From Devosia sp. (GTDB taxonomy: Bacteria; Pseudomonadota; Alphaproteobacteria; Rhizobiales; Devosiaceae): a DNA stretch of 64,000 bases. Positions 9,887 through 18,440 of the stretch are shown piece after piece. The stretch is taken from the NCBI GenBank assembly GCA_016713105.1, contig JADJPS010000001.1:434001-498000 (forward strand), read 5' to 3'. A program made the translations under genes and the position numbers. Under the pieces are notes generated by a model. The model did not search any database. It was not told where the DNA came from and saw nothing but the letters and a program-made list of their open reading frames with translations. Every line of letters starts with the position of its first letter. Position 1 is the first letter of the stretch.

Positions 9887-11646
9887 ACCTCGACCAGCAG
9901 GAGCACCGCCACCCCCCCGGCCAGCCAGGGCCAAAGTGGATGGGCCGGCTCGCCGGGTGGAGTCGCGGCTGGCGGCACCGTCGTTTGCGGCGCGGGCGGG
10001 TTCACTGCCACGAGTTGCCGGAGTGCGCCGCGTGCCAGCTCGTAGAGCCCTGGTTGTTCCGGCACGAAGCCGCCGCTGGCCGTCAGGGTGCTGCCCGGAG
10101 CCTGGGCATCGAGGGGGCGTACCGTGCCGCCGGAGTATCGAATGTCAAAGCGGCAGGCGGCGCCGGCGAGGCAGGGTGCATCGACGCGGTCGCTCCCGGC
10201 AAGCGGACCCAGCCATTCGACGATGTTGAGGACCAGTTGAGGGAATCCGGTCTGCTCGGACCACGCCTCGGTTGCCGGGTCGAAGGCGAGGCGGACCTGC
10301 CGGCCACCGGTCGAGGTGGCGGCCAGGACGAGTGGTGCGTCGCCGGAGCCGACGACGACTTCCTCGCCCGCGCGTGGCGTGAGCGCGACAGCGTCCACCT
10401 CCGCCATCTGGGACCATCCGATGCCGTTCGAGAGCGCGTGTCCGTCGTCCCAGGCGGTGGGCAGCCGCGATCCCGCCGCCGTTGGCACGGGTTCGTCGGG
10501 CAACCGCGCGCTGCCGATCCAGATCGTGCTGACGTCCGGGATTCGCGGCACGACGACCTTGTCGATCACGATCAGCGCAAACCGCGAGATGTCTTCGGGC
10601 AGTTCCGTCGCCGAGAACACCCGTACCCCCTCGATCGCCTGCAGGGCGCGAACCAGGGGTTGCTCGCCGGCCCCCACATAGAGCACGTCGAGGGCGGCGG
10701 CCTGGTCGCGGACAACAAAGCTCCAGGTCCCGACTTCGGGCTGCTCCTCGGCCGTCACCGACACTGCGCCGGGTCCCGGCAGTTCGAGGGGCACGCTGAA
10801 CGGTGCGCCGGTGCCGTCGGCGCGCGGGGTGACCCCCCAGGTGCTCCATGGCAGCGGCACACGTGTCCCGGCCGGGGTGAAGCCGATGGCAAGCCTGATC
10901 GGTTCGGCAACGGCGAAACCCACCTTGCCCGTCAGTAGCAATCCGCCTGAGGCGGGATCGCTGGCGAGCCTGACATCTGCCAACGTGTTTCCGGATGCCG
11001 CCGCCTCGATCGGCACGATCTCCGATGCCGGGTTGCCAAGTGCCTCCATCCAGCCGTCCGGCGGGGTCTCGTCGGTGACGACGACGAGGCGCGAGGGTGT
11101 CTCGGCCTGCATGGCGAGCAGGACGTGGCGCGCGGCCTCTCGCCAGTCGGCGACGCCGGGAACGGCCGAGAGGCCGTCGCCGAGGGCTGTCGCCATGGCC
11201 CGATCAAACGGCCGCCGCGCGTAGGTGATTTCGGCGGTGCTGCCGACCGCGATGACCGTGATCCGTTCGATGTCGGGAGCACGACGGCTCAGCAGGCGCC
11301 GCGCGCCATTGATGCCGGCCTCGAGGCGGGGCTGAGCCTCGGTACCTGCAATGGTGCGGTCGACCACCACGATCCAGTGCTCGCGCTGTGTCGAACCGCC
11401 GAGGATCGGCTGCGCCAGGGCGAGGGCGCCGAGCAGCACAATCGCCACCTGCAGCGCCAGCAGGACGCTCGGTCGCGGCCATTGCAGCCGTGGGCTGGTC
11501 GAGCTGGCCGCGGCCGCAATCTGCTGCCAGATCAACACACTGGGCACAGTCCGCGAGGACCTTCGGCGCATGTGCATCAACACGACGGCCAGGGCAAGCG
11601 CCCCCGCCGCCAGGCAGGCCGGTACGAGGAGACCGAACGTACTCAA
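9838..11646 (-). CDS. BatA-type membrane VWA-like protein
   Basis: A 602-residue protein whose first 80 residues are the aerotolerance BatA N-terminal domain: two membrane helices flanking VLMHMRRRSSRTVPSVLIWQ. A divergent VWA-like region follows (WIVVVDRTIAG, LVVVTDETP), and a C-terminal membrane helix sits before the end (LWPWLAGGVAVLLLVEVCL). The start is TTG 11646, overlapping the upstream stop as TTGA; the same frame runs open far upstream but that stretch encodes a shifted part of the previous gene. It is part of the MoxR/DUF58/VWA set and probably forms an inner-membrane complex with the other VWA protein. The DRT in place of DxSxS suggests a weakened metal site. Confidence 0.7.
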   Translation of the reverse strand: MSTFGLLVPACLAAGALALAVVLMHMRRRSSRTVPSVLIWQQIAAAASSTSPRLQWPRPSVLLALQVAIVLLGALALAQPILGGSTQREHWIVVVDRTIAGTEAQPRLEAGINGARRLLSRRAPDIERITVIAVGSTAEITYARRPFDRAMATALGDGLSAVPGVADWREAARHVLLAMQAETPSRLVVVTDETPPDGWMEALGNPASEIVPIEAAASGNTLADVRLASDPASGGLLLTGKVGFAVAEPIRLAIGFTPAGTRVPLPWSTWGVTPRADGTGAPFSVPLELPGPGAVSVTAEEQPEVGTWSFVVRDQAAALDVLYVGAGEQPLVRALQAIEGVRVFSATELPEDISRFALIVIDKVVVPRIPDVSTIWIGSARLPDEPVPTAAGSRLPTAWDDGHALSNGIGWSQMAEVDAVALTPRAGEEVVVGSGDAPLVLAATSTGGRQVRLAFDPATEAWSEQTGFPQLVLNIVEWLGPLAGSDRVDAPCLAGAACRFDIRYSGGTVRPLDAQAPGSTLTASGGFVPEQPGLYELARGALRQLVAVNPPAPQTTVPPAATPPGEPAHPLWPWLAGGVAVLLLVEVCLRAAGPNGSCTGRD

Positions 11647-12953
11647 GGCGATTGTGGCGTGAAATAGCGTGAAACGACAGCTGCCGCCGCGGCGCCCACG
11701 GGTTCGCGTGAAACGGTCTCGGCCCGCTGGCGCGCCCAGTCGTCGCCGGTATCGGCAACGCTGCCGTCGACCGCGACCAGGTTGACGCGCGGCGCGACCC
11801 GCTCCAGCAGCCCGGCGCCGGCCTCCTTGTCGTCGGCCGCAAGCACGACGTCCTCCCGCGAGCCCGTTTCGCTGGCACCCTGATCCGGGTCTCCCGCGAG
11901 GGGCTGCGAACCGAGGCCTGCGGCGTTGCCGCCGTCCTTTCCCGGAGTCGGCTGCCGCGCCGGCCGGTCGCAGCCCGATGGACTGCAGGGGTTGGTCCTC
12001 CATCAGTCGGGGTTCCGACGGCCCTCCGGGCTTGGGCAGGTCAGCGTCCTCGGCGGCGCGCGCTGCCGCATCCGCCGCTGCCGCATCGGCCGCCGCGGCC
12101 CGTGCCTCCTGGCCGGCATCGGCCGAGTACATCTCGCGCGCCGACATGGTTTCGGTGGAATCTGCCGCCGCTCGCCGTGTTGTCTCGGCGTCGACAGCGC
12201 CGGCACCACGCAGGGGTCCGGGCGGTCCGTCCGATGACGGGAACCAGGCGGGCAACTGGTCGCCGTAGATGCCGCGGGCTTGTTCGACCAGTTCCGCGAG
12301 GCGCTCGCCCCGCTCAGGCTCGGCGAGGGTCATGCCGGCGAGTTCGGAGAGTGCCTTGGCGATGGCGGCAAGGTATCGATCATCGCGGGACTCGGCATCC
12401 TGCGCCACGAGTTCGGCCAGCTTCGCGATGTCCTCGCCGCCTGCGACCGCCAGGGTCCCGGTCGTCGTCTCCGGCCCGGTCGGCAACAACGGCTCCTGTG
12501 GCAGCCACACGGCGAGGCCGACGCAGCCCAGGGCCAGAACCGCCAGGGCGGCGACGAGGGGGGACACCACGGGTGCAACCTTCCGCACGTCAACCCGGCT
12601 GGCCATCCGGGCTGCATCCTGCATCTGCAGGCGGGCAACGCTTCCGGACGGCCGGTCCGTCGCCAGCAACTCGACGGCCGTGCTCAGCCGTTCACCGAGC
12701 CGGAGGCGGCGGTCGAGCCGGCGGGCCACGGTCAGGTCGGAGGGCAAGCCGAAAAGGACATCATCGTCCCGGCGACGACGACAGCCGAAAACGCAAAGAC
12801 CACCGGCAGGATTTCGCCTGGGGCCGCGCCGGCGTACGCCGTGGCGGCAGCGATGATCACCGCGAGGCTTGCAGCGATCAGCACGCGATGCCCCCGGATG
12901 CGCCTGCGCACCTGCTCGATGGGCGCGCTCACCAATTGCGCGACGCCCTGCAT
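11643..12953 (-). CDS. DUF4175-like membrane protein, first gene of the leftward operon (two frameshifts)
   Basis: About 436 residues with two N-terminal membrane helices (residues about 23-42 and 46-66), a third after the segment VARRLDRRLRLGERLSTAVE, and a long alanine-rich acidic coil-like tail. The RLDRRLxLGERLSTA pattern recalls DUF4175 proteins found with MoxR systems; similarity was judged by eye. ATG 12953 opens the operon. Frames break near 12754 (T run; one more T gives SFFGLPSDL) and near 11936. The end VVSRYFTPQSP overlaps the BatA start. Exact function unknown; probably the membrane platform of the MoxR-VWA complex. Confidence 0.5.
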
Positions 12954-13247
12954 TTTCCGCGACCTCCCGGTACCCTTATCGGTGCTGCGGGGCACACTTT
13001 CAGTGGCGGGACGCGGTGTGAATATAGACATAGACAATAAAGGATATTGATTTTGACGTATGTGCTTCGCGCGATCGCGCCAGCCGGCCACGCGGGCCCC
13101 AGGGTCCCGCCGGGACATCAGTCGTCGGGCGCCGCCGCCTGGGCGCAGACCGCAAGATAGGGTGCAATCCACAGGACAGCGGGATTTAATCGTTTGCAAT
13201 CGCAATTCAAACGTTTAAAAGTGGCATCAGGCTTTGGGAGGAGCTGA
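12954..13247. promoter_or_regulatory. Divergent control region between the MoxR operon and lacI-type gene
   Basis: These 294 bases separate two divergent transcription units and contain no gene. An AT-rich stretch at 13017-13055 holds a tandem ATAGAC repeat and likely promoter elements, and a second AT-rich block at 13181-13220 holds the palindromic operator described separately. The middle (13068-13130) is GC-rich with no recognised signal. Promoter boxes cannot be assigned with confidence. Confidence 0.5.
13191..13216. promoter_or_regulatory. Putative LacI-family operator
   Basis: The half-sites CGTTTG (13191-13196) and CAAACG (13208-13213) form an inverted repeat, and the right half-site is itself part of the exact palindrome AAACGTTT (13209-13216). 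A central CG palindrome of this kind is typical of LacI-family operators. It lies 32 bases before the regulator start, suggesting autoregulation and control of the whole sugar operon. Inferred from symmetry and position. Confidence 0.5.
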
Positions 13248-14291
13248 ATGGCCGGCCTGACTCTCCGTGAACTGGCGAGCAAACTGGGTGTCTCGGTCGC
13301 GACCGTGTCGCGGGCCCTTGCCGGCGATTCCGCGATTGCGACGAAGACGCGGGAGCGCGTGGCCGAAGCGGCCAATGCCTACGGCTACGTGCCCAATGTC
13401 GCGGCGCGCCAGCTGGTGTCGGGTCGCTCCGGCTTTGTTGGCTTCGTCATGCCGGTCCGTGGTCCCAACTTCATCGACGCCTATCTGGGCGAGTTCCTCA
13501 CCGGACTGGGAGAGGGGCTTGTGGAGCATGGCTACGACCTGTTCATCGCCACCGTTCCGGCCGGCCGCTCCGAACTGTCGGTGCTCCGCCACGTTGTCGA
13601 ATCCGGCCGGGCCGACGGCGTTGTCGTGCCCCGCATCGGCGAGGCGGACGAGCGCCTCGGCTATCTGATCGAGCGCCGGTTCCCGTTTGTCGCGCACGGC
13701 AGGCTCCTCGACGGTGCCGCCGGGCACAACTGGCTGGATGCGGACAGTGTCACCGCCTTCGGCGAGGCCTTCGACCTGCTCTACGACCTGGGGCATCGCC
13801 ACTTCGGGCTGGTCAGCATCTCGGACTCGATGACTTTCCGGCACCTGCGCGAGCGTGGCCTGCGCGAGGCAATGACGCGGCGGAATGATCCGACCGTGAC
13901 CCTCGACGTGGCCGCTGCGCCGCGCTTCGACCGCGGTGCAACCGTGGCGGCCATCAACCGGCTGCTGCACGCCGAAAGGCGACCGACAGCCATCATCGGG
14001 TTGTTCGACGAGTTGGCACTCACCATCCTCGAGGAAGCCGCCCGGGCCGGACTCTCGGTTCCGCGTGACCTGTCGGTCGTCGGCTTCGACAACATCACGG
14101 CGGCCGCCTATGCGCCGCCGGGCCTGACCACATTCGAGGCGAACACCCGCGAATCCGCCCGTGCCATCGCCGGGATGCTTGTCGAGGTCATCGAAAAGCG
14201 TCCGGCCGAGCCGCTGCACCGGCTGATCCGGCCCAAGCTGGTCGCGAGGGCCAGTCACGGGCCGGTGCCGGACGAGCCACGCCGACTGTGA
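13248..14291 (+). CDS. LacI-family transcriptional regulator of the sugar operon
   Basis: A 347-residue LacI/GalR regulator. Residues 4-25 are the helix-turn-helix (LTLRELASKLGVSVATVSRA), residues about 50-60 the hinge helix (NVAARQLVSGRSG), and the rest a periplasmic-binding-protein-like sensor domain ending in RDLSVVGFDNI and the usual LTTF-N-R-AR block. An AGGAG ribosome site lies before ATG 13248. It stands directly in front of a sugar importer, glycosidase and deacetylase, separated by 20 bases from the first, and is likely their repressor, relieved by the imported sugar or its product. The sugar ligand is unknown. Confidence 0.9.
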   Translation: MAGLTLRELASKLGVSVATVSRALAGDSAIATKTRERVAEAANAYGYVPNVAARQLVSGRSGFVGFVMPVRGPNFIDAYLGEFLTGLGEGLVEHGYDLFIATVPAGRSELSVLRHVVESGRADGVVVPRIGEADERLGYLIERRFPFVAHGRLLDGAAGHNWLDADSVTAFGEAFDLLYDLGHRHFGLVSISDSMTFRHLRERGLREAMTRRNDPTVTLDVAAAPRFDRGATVAAINRLLHAERRPTAIIGLFDELALTILEEAARAGLSVPRDLSVVGFDNITAAAYAPPGLTTFEANTRESARAIAGMLVEVIEKRPAEPLHRLIRPKLVARASHGPVPDEPRRL

Positions 14292-14311
14292 GATCAACAA
14301 GGGAGGTAGAA

Positions 14312-15580
14312 GTGAAAAGACTAGTCTCGACGATAGTGGGCACCACGCTCGCGTTGGCGCTGGGAGGGCAGACCGTCCAGGCCCAGGTGCTGTTCTGGTC
14401 CAACCAGGCCGTTCCGGTTGAGGAGGCGCAGAAGATGCGCGAACAGGTGCTCAAGGATTTCCCCGGCGGCGCCGACTTCCAGCCGCAGGACCCAGGCCCG
14501 TTCATCACCCGCATCCAGGCCGAAGCCGAGGCCGGCAAGGGGACGATCGGCGTGGTTGGTTCGCTTCATGGCGACCTCTCGAGCTTTGCGGCAAACTGGA
14601 TGGACCTCTCCGACATCGACCTGGGGGCGGTGAAGCCGAGCCCCGCCTTCATGGAACTCGGCAAGCTCGGGAGTTCGGAGCAGAAGTACCTGCCCTGGAT
14701 GCAGGCAACCTACGTGATGGCTGCGAGCAAGCAGGCGCTGCCCTACCTGCCTGAGGGGGCGGACATCAACGCGCTGACCTACGACCAGGTCATCGCCTGG
14801 GCCGGCAATCTCGCCGAACAGACCGGCTCGCCGAAGTTCGGCTTCCCGGCCGGCCCGAAGGGGCTCAAGCACCGCTTCTTCCAGGGTTTCCTGCTTCCCG
14901 CGTTCACCGGCTCGGAAGTCACCAAGTTCCGTTCGGCGGAAGCAGAACAGGCCTGGGGCAAGTTCAAGGAGCTGTGGCAGTACACCAACCCGGCCTCGAC
15001 CAACTATGACTTCATGCAGGAGCCGCTGCTGAGCGGCGACGTCTGGCTGGCCTTCGATCACATTGCCCGCCTGGCCGAGGCCTTCAATCAGAAGCCTGAC
15101 GAGTTCGTTGCCTTCCCGGCGCCGGCCGGTCCCAAGGGACGCGCCTTCATGCCGGTGCTGGCCGGCCTTGCCATCCCGGCGAACACGCCCGATCCGGAGC
15201 AGGCCAAGGCGCTGGTCAAGTACATGATGCAGCCGGCCCAGCAGGTTGCGACGCTGCGGGCCACCAACTTCTTCCCGGTGACCGACGCGCAGCTGCCTGA
15301 GGACCTGCCCGCCGCCGCCCAGGCGCTGGGGCCGGCCGTCACGGCCATGACCAGCGCCCCCGATGCGCTGCCGGCACTGCTGCCGGTGGGGCTGGGCGAC
15401 AAGGGGGGCCAGTTCAACCAGGTCTATGTCGATACGTTCGAGCGCATCGTCCTCGCCAACCAGGACATCCGGCAGGTGCTCGATCAGCAGGCCGAGGCGC
15501 TGCGGGCGCTGATGGTGGAAGCCAAGGCCCCATGCTGGATTCCGGATGCGGTTTCCGACGGACCGTGCCCCGTCGAATAA
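14312..15580 (+). CDS. Sugar ABC transporter substrate-binding protein
   Basis: A 422-residue family-1 extracellular solute-binding protein. The start is GTG 14312, nine bases after the beginning of a strong GGAGGTAG site; it begins directly with a signal peptide (LVSTIVGTTLALALGG, cleavage after VQA). The mature part shows AEAEAGKGTIGVVGSLHGDL and the ending block NQVYVDTFERIVLANQDIR typical of the family. It captures a sugar or oligosaccharide in the periplasm for the two permeases downstream. Two cysteines near the C terminus (PCWIPDAVSDGPC) could form a disulfide. A strong hairpin separates it from the permeases, fitting higher expression of the binding protein. Confidence 0.85.
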   Translation: MKRLVSTIVGTTLALALGGQTVQAQVLFWSNQAVPVEEAQKMREQVLKDFPGGADFQPQDPGPFITRIQAEAEAGKGTIGVVGSLHGDLSSFAANWMDLSDIDLGAVKPSPAFMELGKLGSSEQKYLPWMQATYVMAASKQALPYLPEGADINALTYDQVIAWAGNLAEQTGSPKFGFPAGPKGLKHRFFQGFLLPAFTGSEVTKFRSAEAEQAWGKFKELWQYTNPASTNYDFMQEPLLSGDVWLAFDHIARLAEAFNQKPDEFVAFPAPAGPKGRAFMPVLAGLAIPANTPDPEQAKALVKYMMQPAQQVATLRATNFFPVTDAQLPEDLPAAAQALGPAVTAMTSAPDALPALLPVGLGDKGGQFNQVYVDTFERIVLANQDIRQVLDQQAEALRALMVEAKAPCWIPDAVSDGPCPVE

Positions 15581-15594
15581 GCCTCCTCCCGATC

Positions 15595-15616
15595 GCCCGG
15601 GGCTTCGGCTCCGGGC
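15595..15616 (+). terminator. Intercistronic hairpin after the binding-protein gene
   Basis: A 9-bp stem (GCCCGGGGC with one G-U pair) closes a TTCG tetraloop in the 72-base gap between binding protein and permease genes. Such stable hairpins protect the upstream message from 3' decay or cause partial termination, giving excess binding protein over membrane subunits. There is no T-tract. Confidence 0.6.
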
Positions 15617-15652
15617 GACATCCAGCTTGCGGCTCAGGCGGGGTCATTGCCG

Positions 15653-16498
15653 ATGAACAACAAATCGCTGCCGTATCTGCTGCTGCTCCCGGCAACCTTG
15701 TTCCTGGCCGTGTTCTTCGTCTATCCGTTTGCCCAGATCGCCGTGCAGGCCTTCACGGCTGAACAGGGTTTCACCCTGCAGCACTTCGACAAGATGGCCA
15801 CCAACTGGAAGTTCTGGCCCAGCTTCTGGAACACCATCATCCTCGCGGCCATCGTCGTGCCGCTGCAGCTTGTGATGGCTCTGGCCATGGCCTCGATCGT
15901 CGCCAAGCTCAAGACCGGGCGCAACTCCATCCTCTATGTCTTCACCATCCCCCTGGGTCTGTCCGATCTGGCCGCCGGCATCATCTGGCTGGCGATCTTC
16001 GAGCAGTCGGGCTTTCTGAGTTCGATGCTCGTCGGGCTGGGGGTGGTGGACCGGCCGGTGCTGTTCCTCGGCTACCAGAATCTGTGGGTGATCTTCATTG
16101 CGGTGATCCTGGCCGAACTCTGGCGCGCGACCGCCATCGTGATGGTCATCCTGGTTTCGGGCATGGGGCTGATCCCCAAGGAATACTACGAGGCCGCCGA
16201 GGTATTCGGCGCCGGACCCTGGAAGCGCTTCCTCAAGGTGACGCTGCCGATGTTGCGGCCCAGCCTGCAGACGGCCCTCATCCTGCGCACCATTGCCGCG
16301 TTCGAGGTCTTCGCGGTGGTCGTGGCGCTCGGCGGCACAAGCCTGCCGGTGCTGGTCGGGCAGACCTACGACTGGCAGTTCAACCTGCGCGACAGCGGCG
16401 GCGCGGCGGCAACAGCGCTGGTCATACTCGCCATCTCGATCGCTGCAACGCTGGTCTTTCTGAGGCTGCTGAGGACTCCCAGGGGAGCAACGCCATGA
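15653..16498 (+). CDS. Sugar ABC transporter permease (MalF-like)
   Basis: A 281-residue inner-membrane permease with six predicted helices starting at PYLLLLPATLFLAVFFVYPF. The EAA loop that contacts the ATPase is visible as YYEAAEVFGAGPWKRFLKVT-LP in the last third. ATG 15653 is preferred over TTG 15647 two codons upstream. The stop overlaps the next permease start (ATGA), so the two subunits are translationally coupled and will form the heterodimeric channel. Confidence 0.88.
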   Translation: MNNKSLPYLLLLPATLFLAVFFVYPFAQIAVQAFTAEQGFTLQHFDKMATNWKFWPSFWNTIILAAIVVPLQLVMALAMASIVAKLKTGRNSILYVFTIPLGLSDLAAGIIWLAIFEQSGFLSSMLVGLGVVDRPVLFLGYQNLWVIFIAVILAELWRATAIVMVILVSGMGLIPKEYYEAAEVFGAGPWKRFLKVTLPMLRPSLQTALILRTIAAFEVFAVVVALGGTSLPVLVGQTYDWQFNLRDSGGAAATALVILAISIAATLVFLRLLRTPRGATP

Positions 16499-17343
16499 CC
16501 GAAGCGCGCTCCGTCGACGTGCCGCGGCCGGTCTCCGACATCACCGCTGCCGGACGTTTCCTGTTCGTCGCCGGGGTGGTGCTGTTATGCGCCTGGGTGC
16601 TGGTCCCGATCTACCTGCTGCTCGTCAATACACTGTCCTCGCCGCAGGAGGTGACCGGCTTCCCCAAGACCGGCCTGCCGTCCTTCAACCTGGGCTCCCT
16701 GCAGTTCTTTGCGCAGTTCGCTGGTGTCGGCGCCGCGTTGTGGAACTCCGTGCTGGTCGCGGTGCTGACCATGATCCTGTCGATCGGCATCGGTGCCCCG
16801 GCCGGCTATGCGCTGAGCCGGTTCGATTTTCCGGGCAAGGGCGCCTTTCGCATGCTGGTGCTGATGACTCGCGCATTCCCGTTGCCGCTGCTGGCGCTGC
16901 CGATCGCAGTGATGTTCATCCGGGTGGGACTCGACGATACGCCCATCGGGCTGGCGCTGGTGCACACGACGCTGGCCATCCCGTTTGCCGTGCTGATCAC
17001 CTTCTCGATCTTTTCCGGCATCCCGCTCGAACTGGAGGAGGCGGCCTGGACGCTTGGCTGCAACCGGCTGCAGGCGTTCCACAAGGTGGTGCTGCCCCTC
17101 GTGCTGCCGGGGATTACCGCCTCGGCGATCTTTGCCTTCACCATCTCCTGGAACGAAGTCTTCGCTGCCTCGGTGCTGACCGTACAGAACCGGACGCTGA
17201 CGGCGTTCCTGCTGCAGAGCCTCAATGTCTCGCCGCTGCATCTGCGCTTTGCCGGCGGTGCCGCGCTGGTGGTCCCGGCGCTGGTCTTCATCTTTGCCGT
17301 TCGAAAGTACCTGTTTGCCATGTGGGGCATAGCGAACCGTTAG
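16495..17343 (+). CDS. Sugar ABC transporter permease (MalG-like)
   Basis: A 282-residue permease with about six membrane helices (first FLFVAGVVLLCAWVLVPIYL). The EAA loop reads LEEAAWTLGCNRLQAFHKVV-LPL. ATG 16495 overlaps the upstream stop by 4 bases; the same frame is open further upstream, but that part is the shadow of the first permease. It pairs with the preceding permease and the ATPase 9 bases downstream. Confidence 0.88.
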   Translation: MTEARSVDVPRPVSDITAAGRFLFVAGVVLLCAWVLVPIYLLLVNTLSSPQEVTGFPKTGLPSFNLGSLQFFAQFAGVGAALWNSVLVAVLTMILSIGIGAPAGYALSRFDFPGKGAFRMLVLMTRAFPLPLLALPIAVMFIRVGLDDTPIGLALVHTTLAIPFAVLITFSIFSGIPLELEEAAWTLGCNRLQAFHKVVLPLVLPGITASAIFAFTISWNEVFAASVLTVQNRTLTAFLLQSLNVSPLHLRFAGGAALVVPALVFIFAVRKYLFAMWGIANR

Positions 17344-17352
17344 GAGCCGTCG

Positions 17353-18405
17353 ATGGCCGAAATCGTCGTCAAGAACGTCGCCAAGAGCTTCGGTGCCTTC
17401 CAGGCGCTGCACTCCATCGACCTCACCATCGCCGACCAGGAGTTCATGGTGCTGCTCGGGGCCTCGGGCTGTGGCAAGACCACCCTGCTGCGCATCATTG
17501 CCGGGCTGGAGAGTCCCAGCCAGGGCGAGGTCTGGATCGGCGGTCGCCGCGTCGATCAGCTGCCGCCGCGGCAGCGGGGCATCTCCATGGTGTTCCAGAA
17601 CTACGCCGTGTTTCCCCATCTCACGGTGTTCGAGAACATCGCCTTCGGGCTGCGCATGAAGAAGCTGCCCCAGGCCGAGGTCAGAGACCGGGTCGAGCGC
17701 ACGGCCGAACTGATGCATATCGAGCAGTTGCTGCAGCGCTATTCCGGGCAGCTTTCCGGAGGGCAGCGCCAGCGCGTCGCCGTGGCGCGCGCCCTGGCTA
17801 TGGAACCGGACGTGATCCTCATGGACGAGCCGCTCTCTAATCTCGATGCCCTGCTGCGTCTCGAGATGCGGGCCGAGCTGAAGGGCGTGCTGGCCGGATC
17901 GAAGACGACGACGATCTATGTGACGCACGACCAGGTCGAGGCGATGAGCCTTGCAGATCGTATCTCGGTCATGAACGGCGGCCGCATCGTGCAGGCGGCA
18001 TCGCCCGTGGAGGTGTATCGCAACCCGGCCGCCCGCTTTGTCGGCAGCTTCATCGGCAATCCGCCGATGAACTTCATCGCTGCCACAAGCGACGGCGACG
18101 GCCGCTATCGGGTCGCGGGCCTCGATCTCGACGGTCCCGCAGCAGCTGGCCCGCGGCTCGAGTTTGCCATTCGCCCGGAGGATATGACGGTCGCCCCCGG
18201 TGGCCTGAGGGCAGCCGTTCGCGTCGTCGAGCCCCTCGGGGCCCACACGCTGGTAACCTGCGAAGTGGATGGCGCAGTCTTCCGGGCAGTGCTCGACAGT
18301 GACCTCAGGATCGCTCCCGGGGACGAACTGAGCCTCGTCCCCAAACCCGACCGCATCCGCTGGTTCGACCCCGAGACCTCCAGCGCCGTGCCGGTCGCGT
18401 CTTGA
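17353..18405 (+). CDS. Sugar ABC transporter ATP-binding protein (UgpC/MalK-like)
   Basis: A 350-residue ATPase of the carbohydrate importer class. Walker A GASGCGKT at residues 36-43, Q-loop FQNYAVFPHL, signature LSGGQ at 134-138, Walker B VILMDEP at 154-160 and H-loop THDQVEAMSLADR are intact. The C-terminal part is a TOBE/regulatory domain (FAIRPEDM, LVTCEVDGAVFRA). MalK-type ATPases often serve more than one importer, and this is the only one of its class in the window, so it may also energise the ATPase-less importer at 20677-24176. Confidence 0.9.
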   Translation: MAEIVVKNVAKSFGAFQALHSIDLTIADQEFMVLLGASGCGKTTLLRIIAGLESPSQGEVWIGGRRVDQLPPRQRGISMVFQNYAVFPHLTVFENIAFGLRMKKLPQAEVRDRVERTAELMHIEQLLQRYSGQLSGGQRQRVAVARALAMEPDVILMDEPLSNLDALLRLEMRAELKGVLAGSKTTTIYVTHDQVEAMSLADRISVMNGGRIVQAASPVEVYRNPAARFVGSFIGNPPMNFIAATSDGDGRYRVAGLDLDGPAAAGPRLEFAIRPEDMTVAPGGLRAAVRVVEPLGAHTLVTCEVDGAVFRAVLDSDLRIAPGDELSLVPKPDRIRWFDPETSSAVPVAS

Positions 18406-18440
18406 ACCGACACCACCTCAGAAGTGCAGAGGACAGCCCG

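Noticed and set aside
9838..12747. One continuous 969-codon gene on the minus strand
   Set aside because: It joins two genes. The middle part (about 11650-11935) is Arg-rich nonsense in this frame, while the alternative frame gives a sensible C terminus ending at 11643 and a TTG-started BatA protein at 11646.
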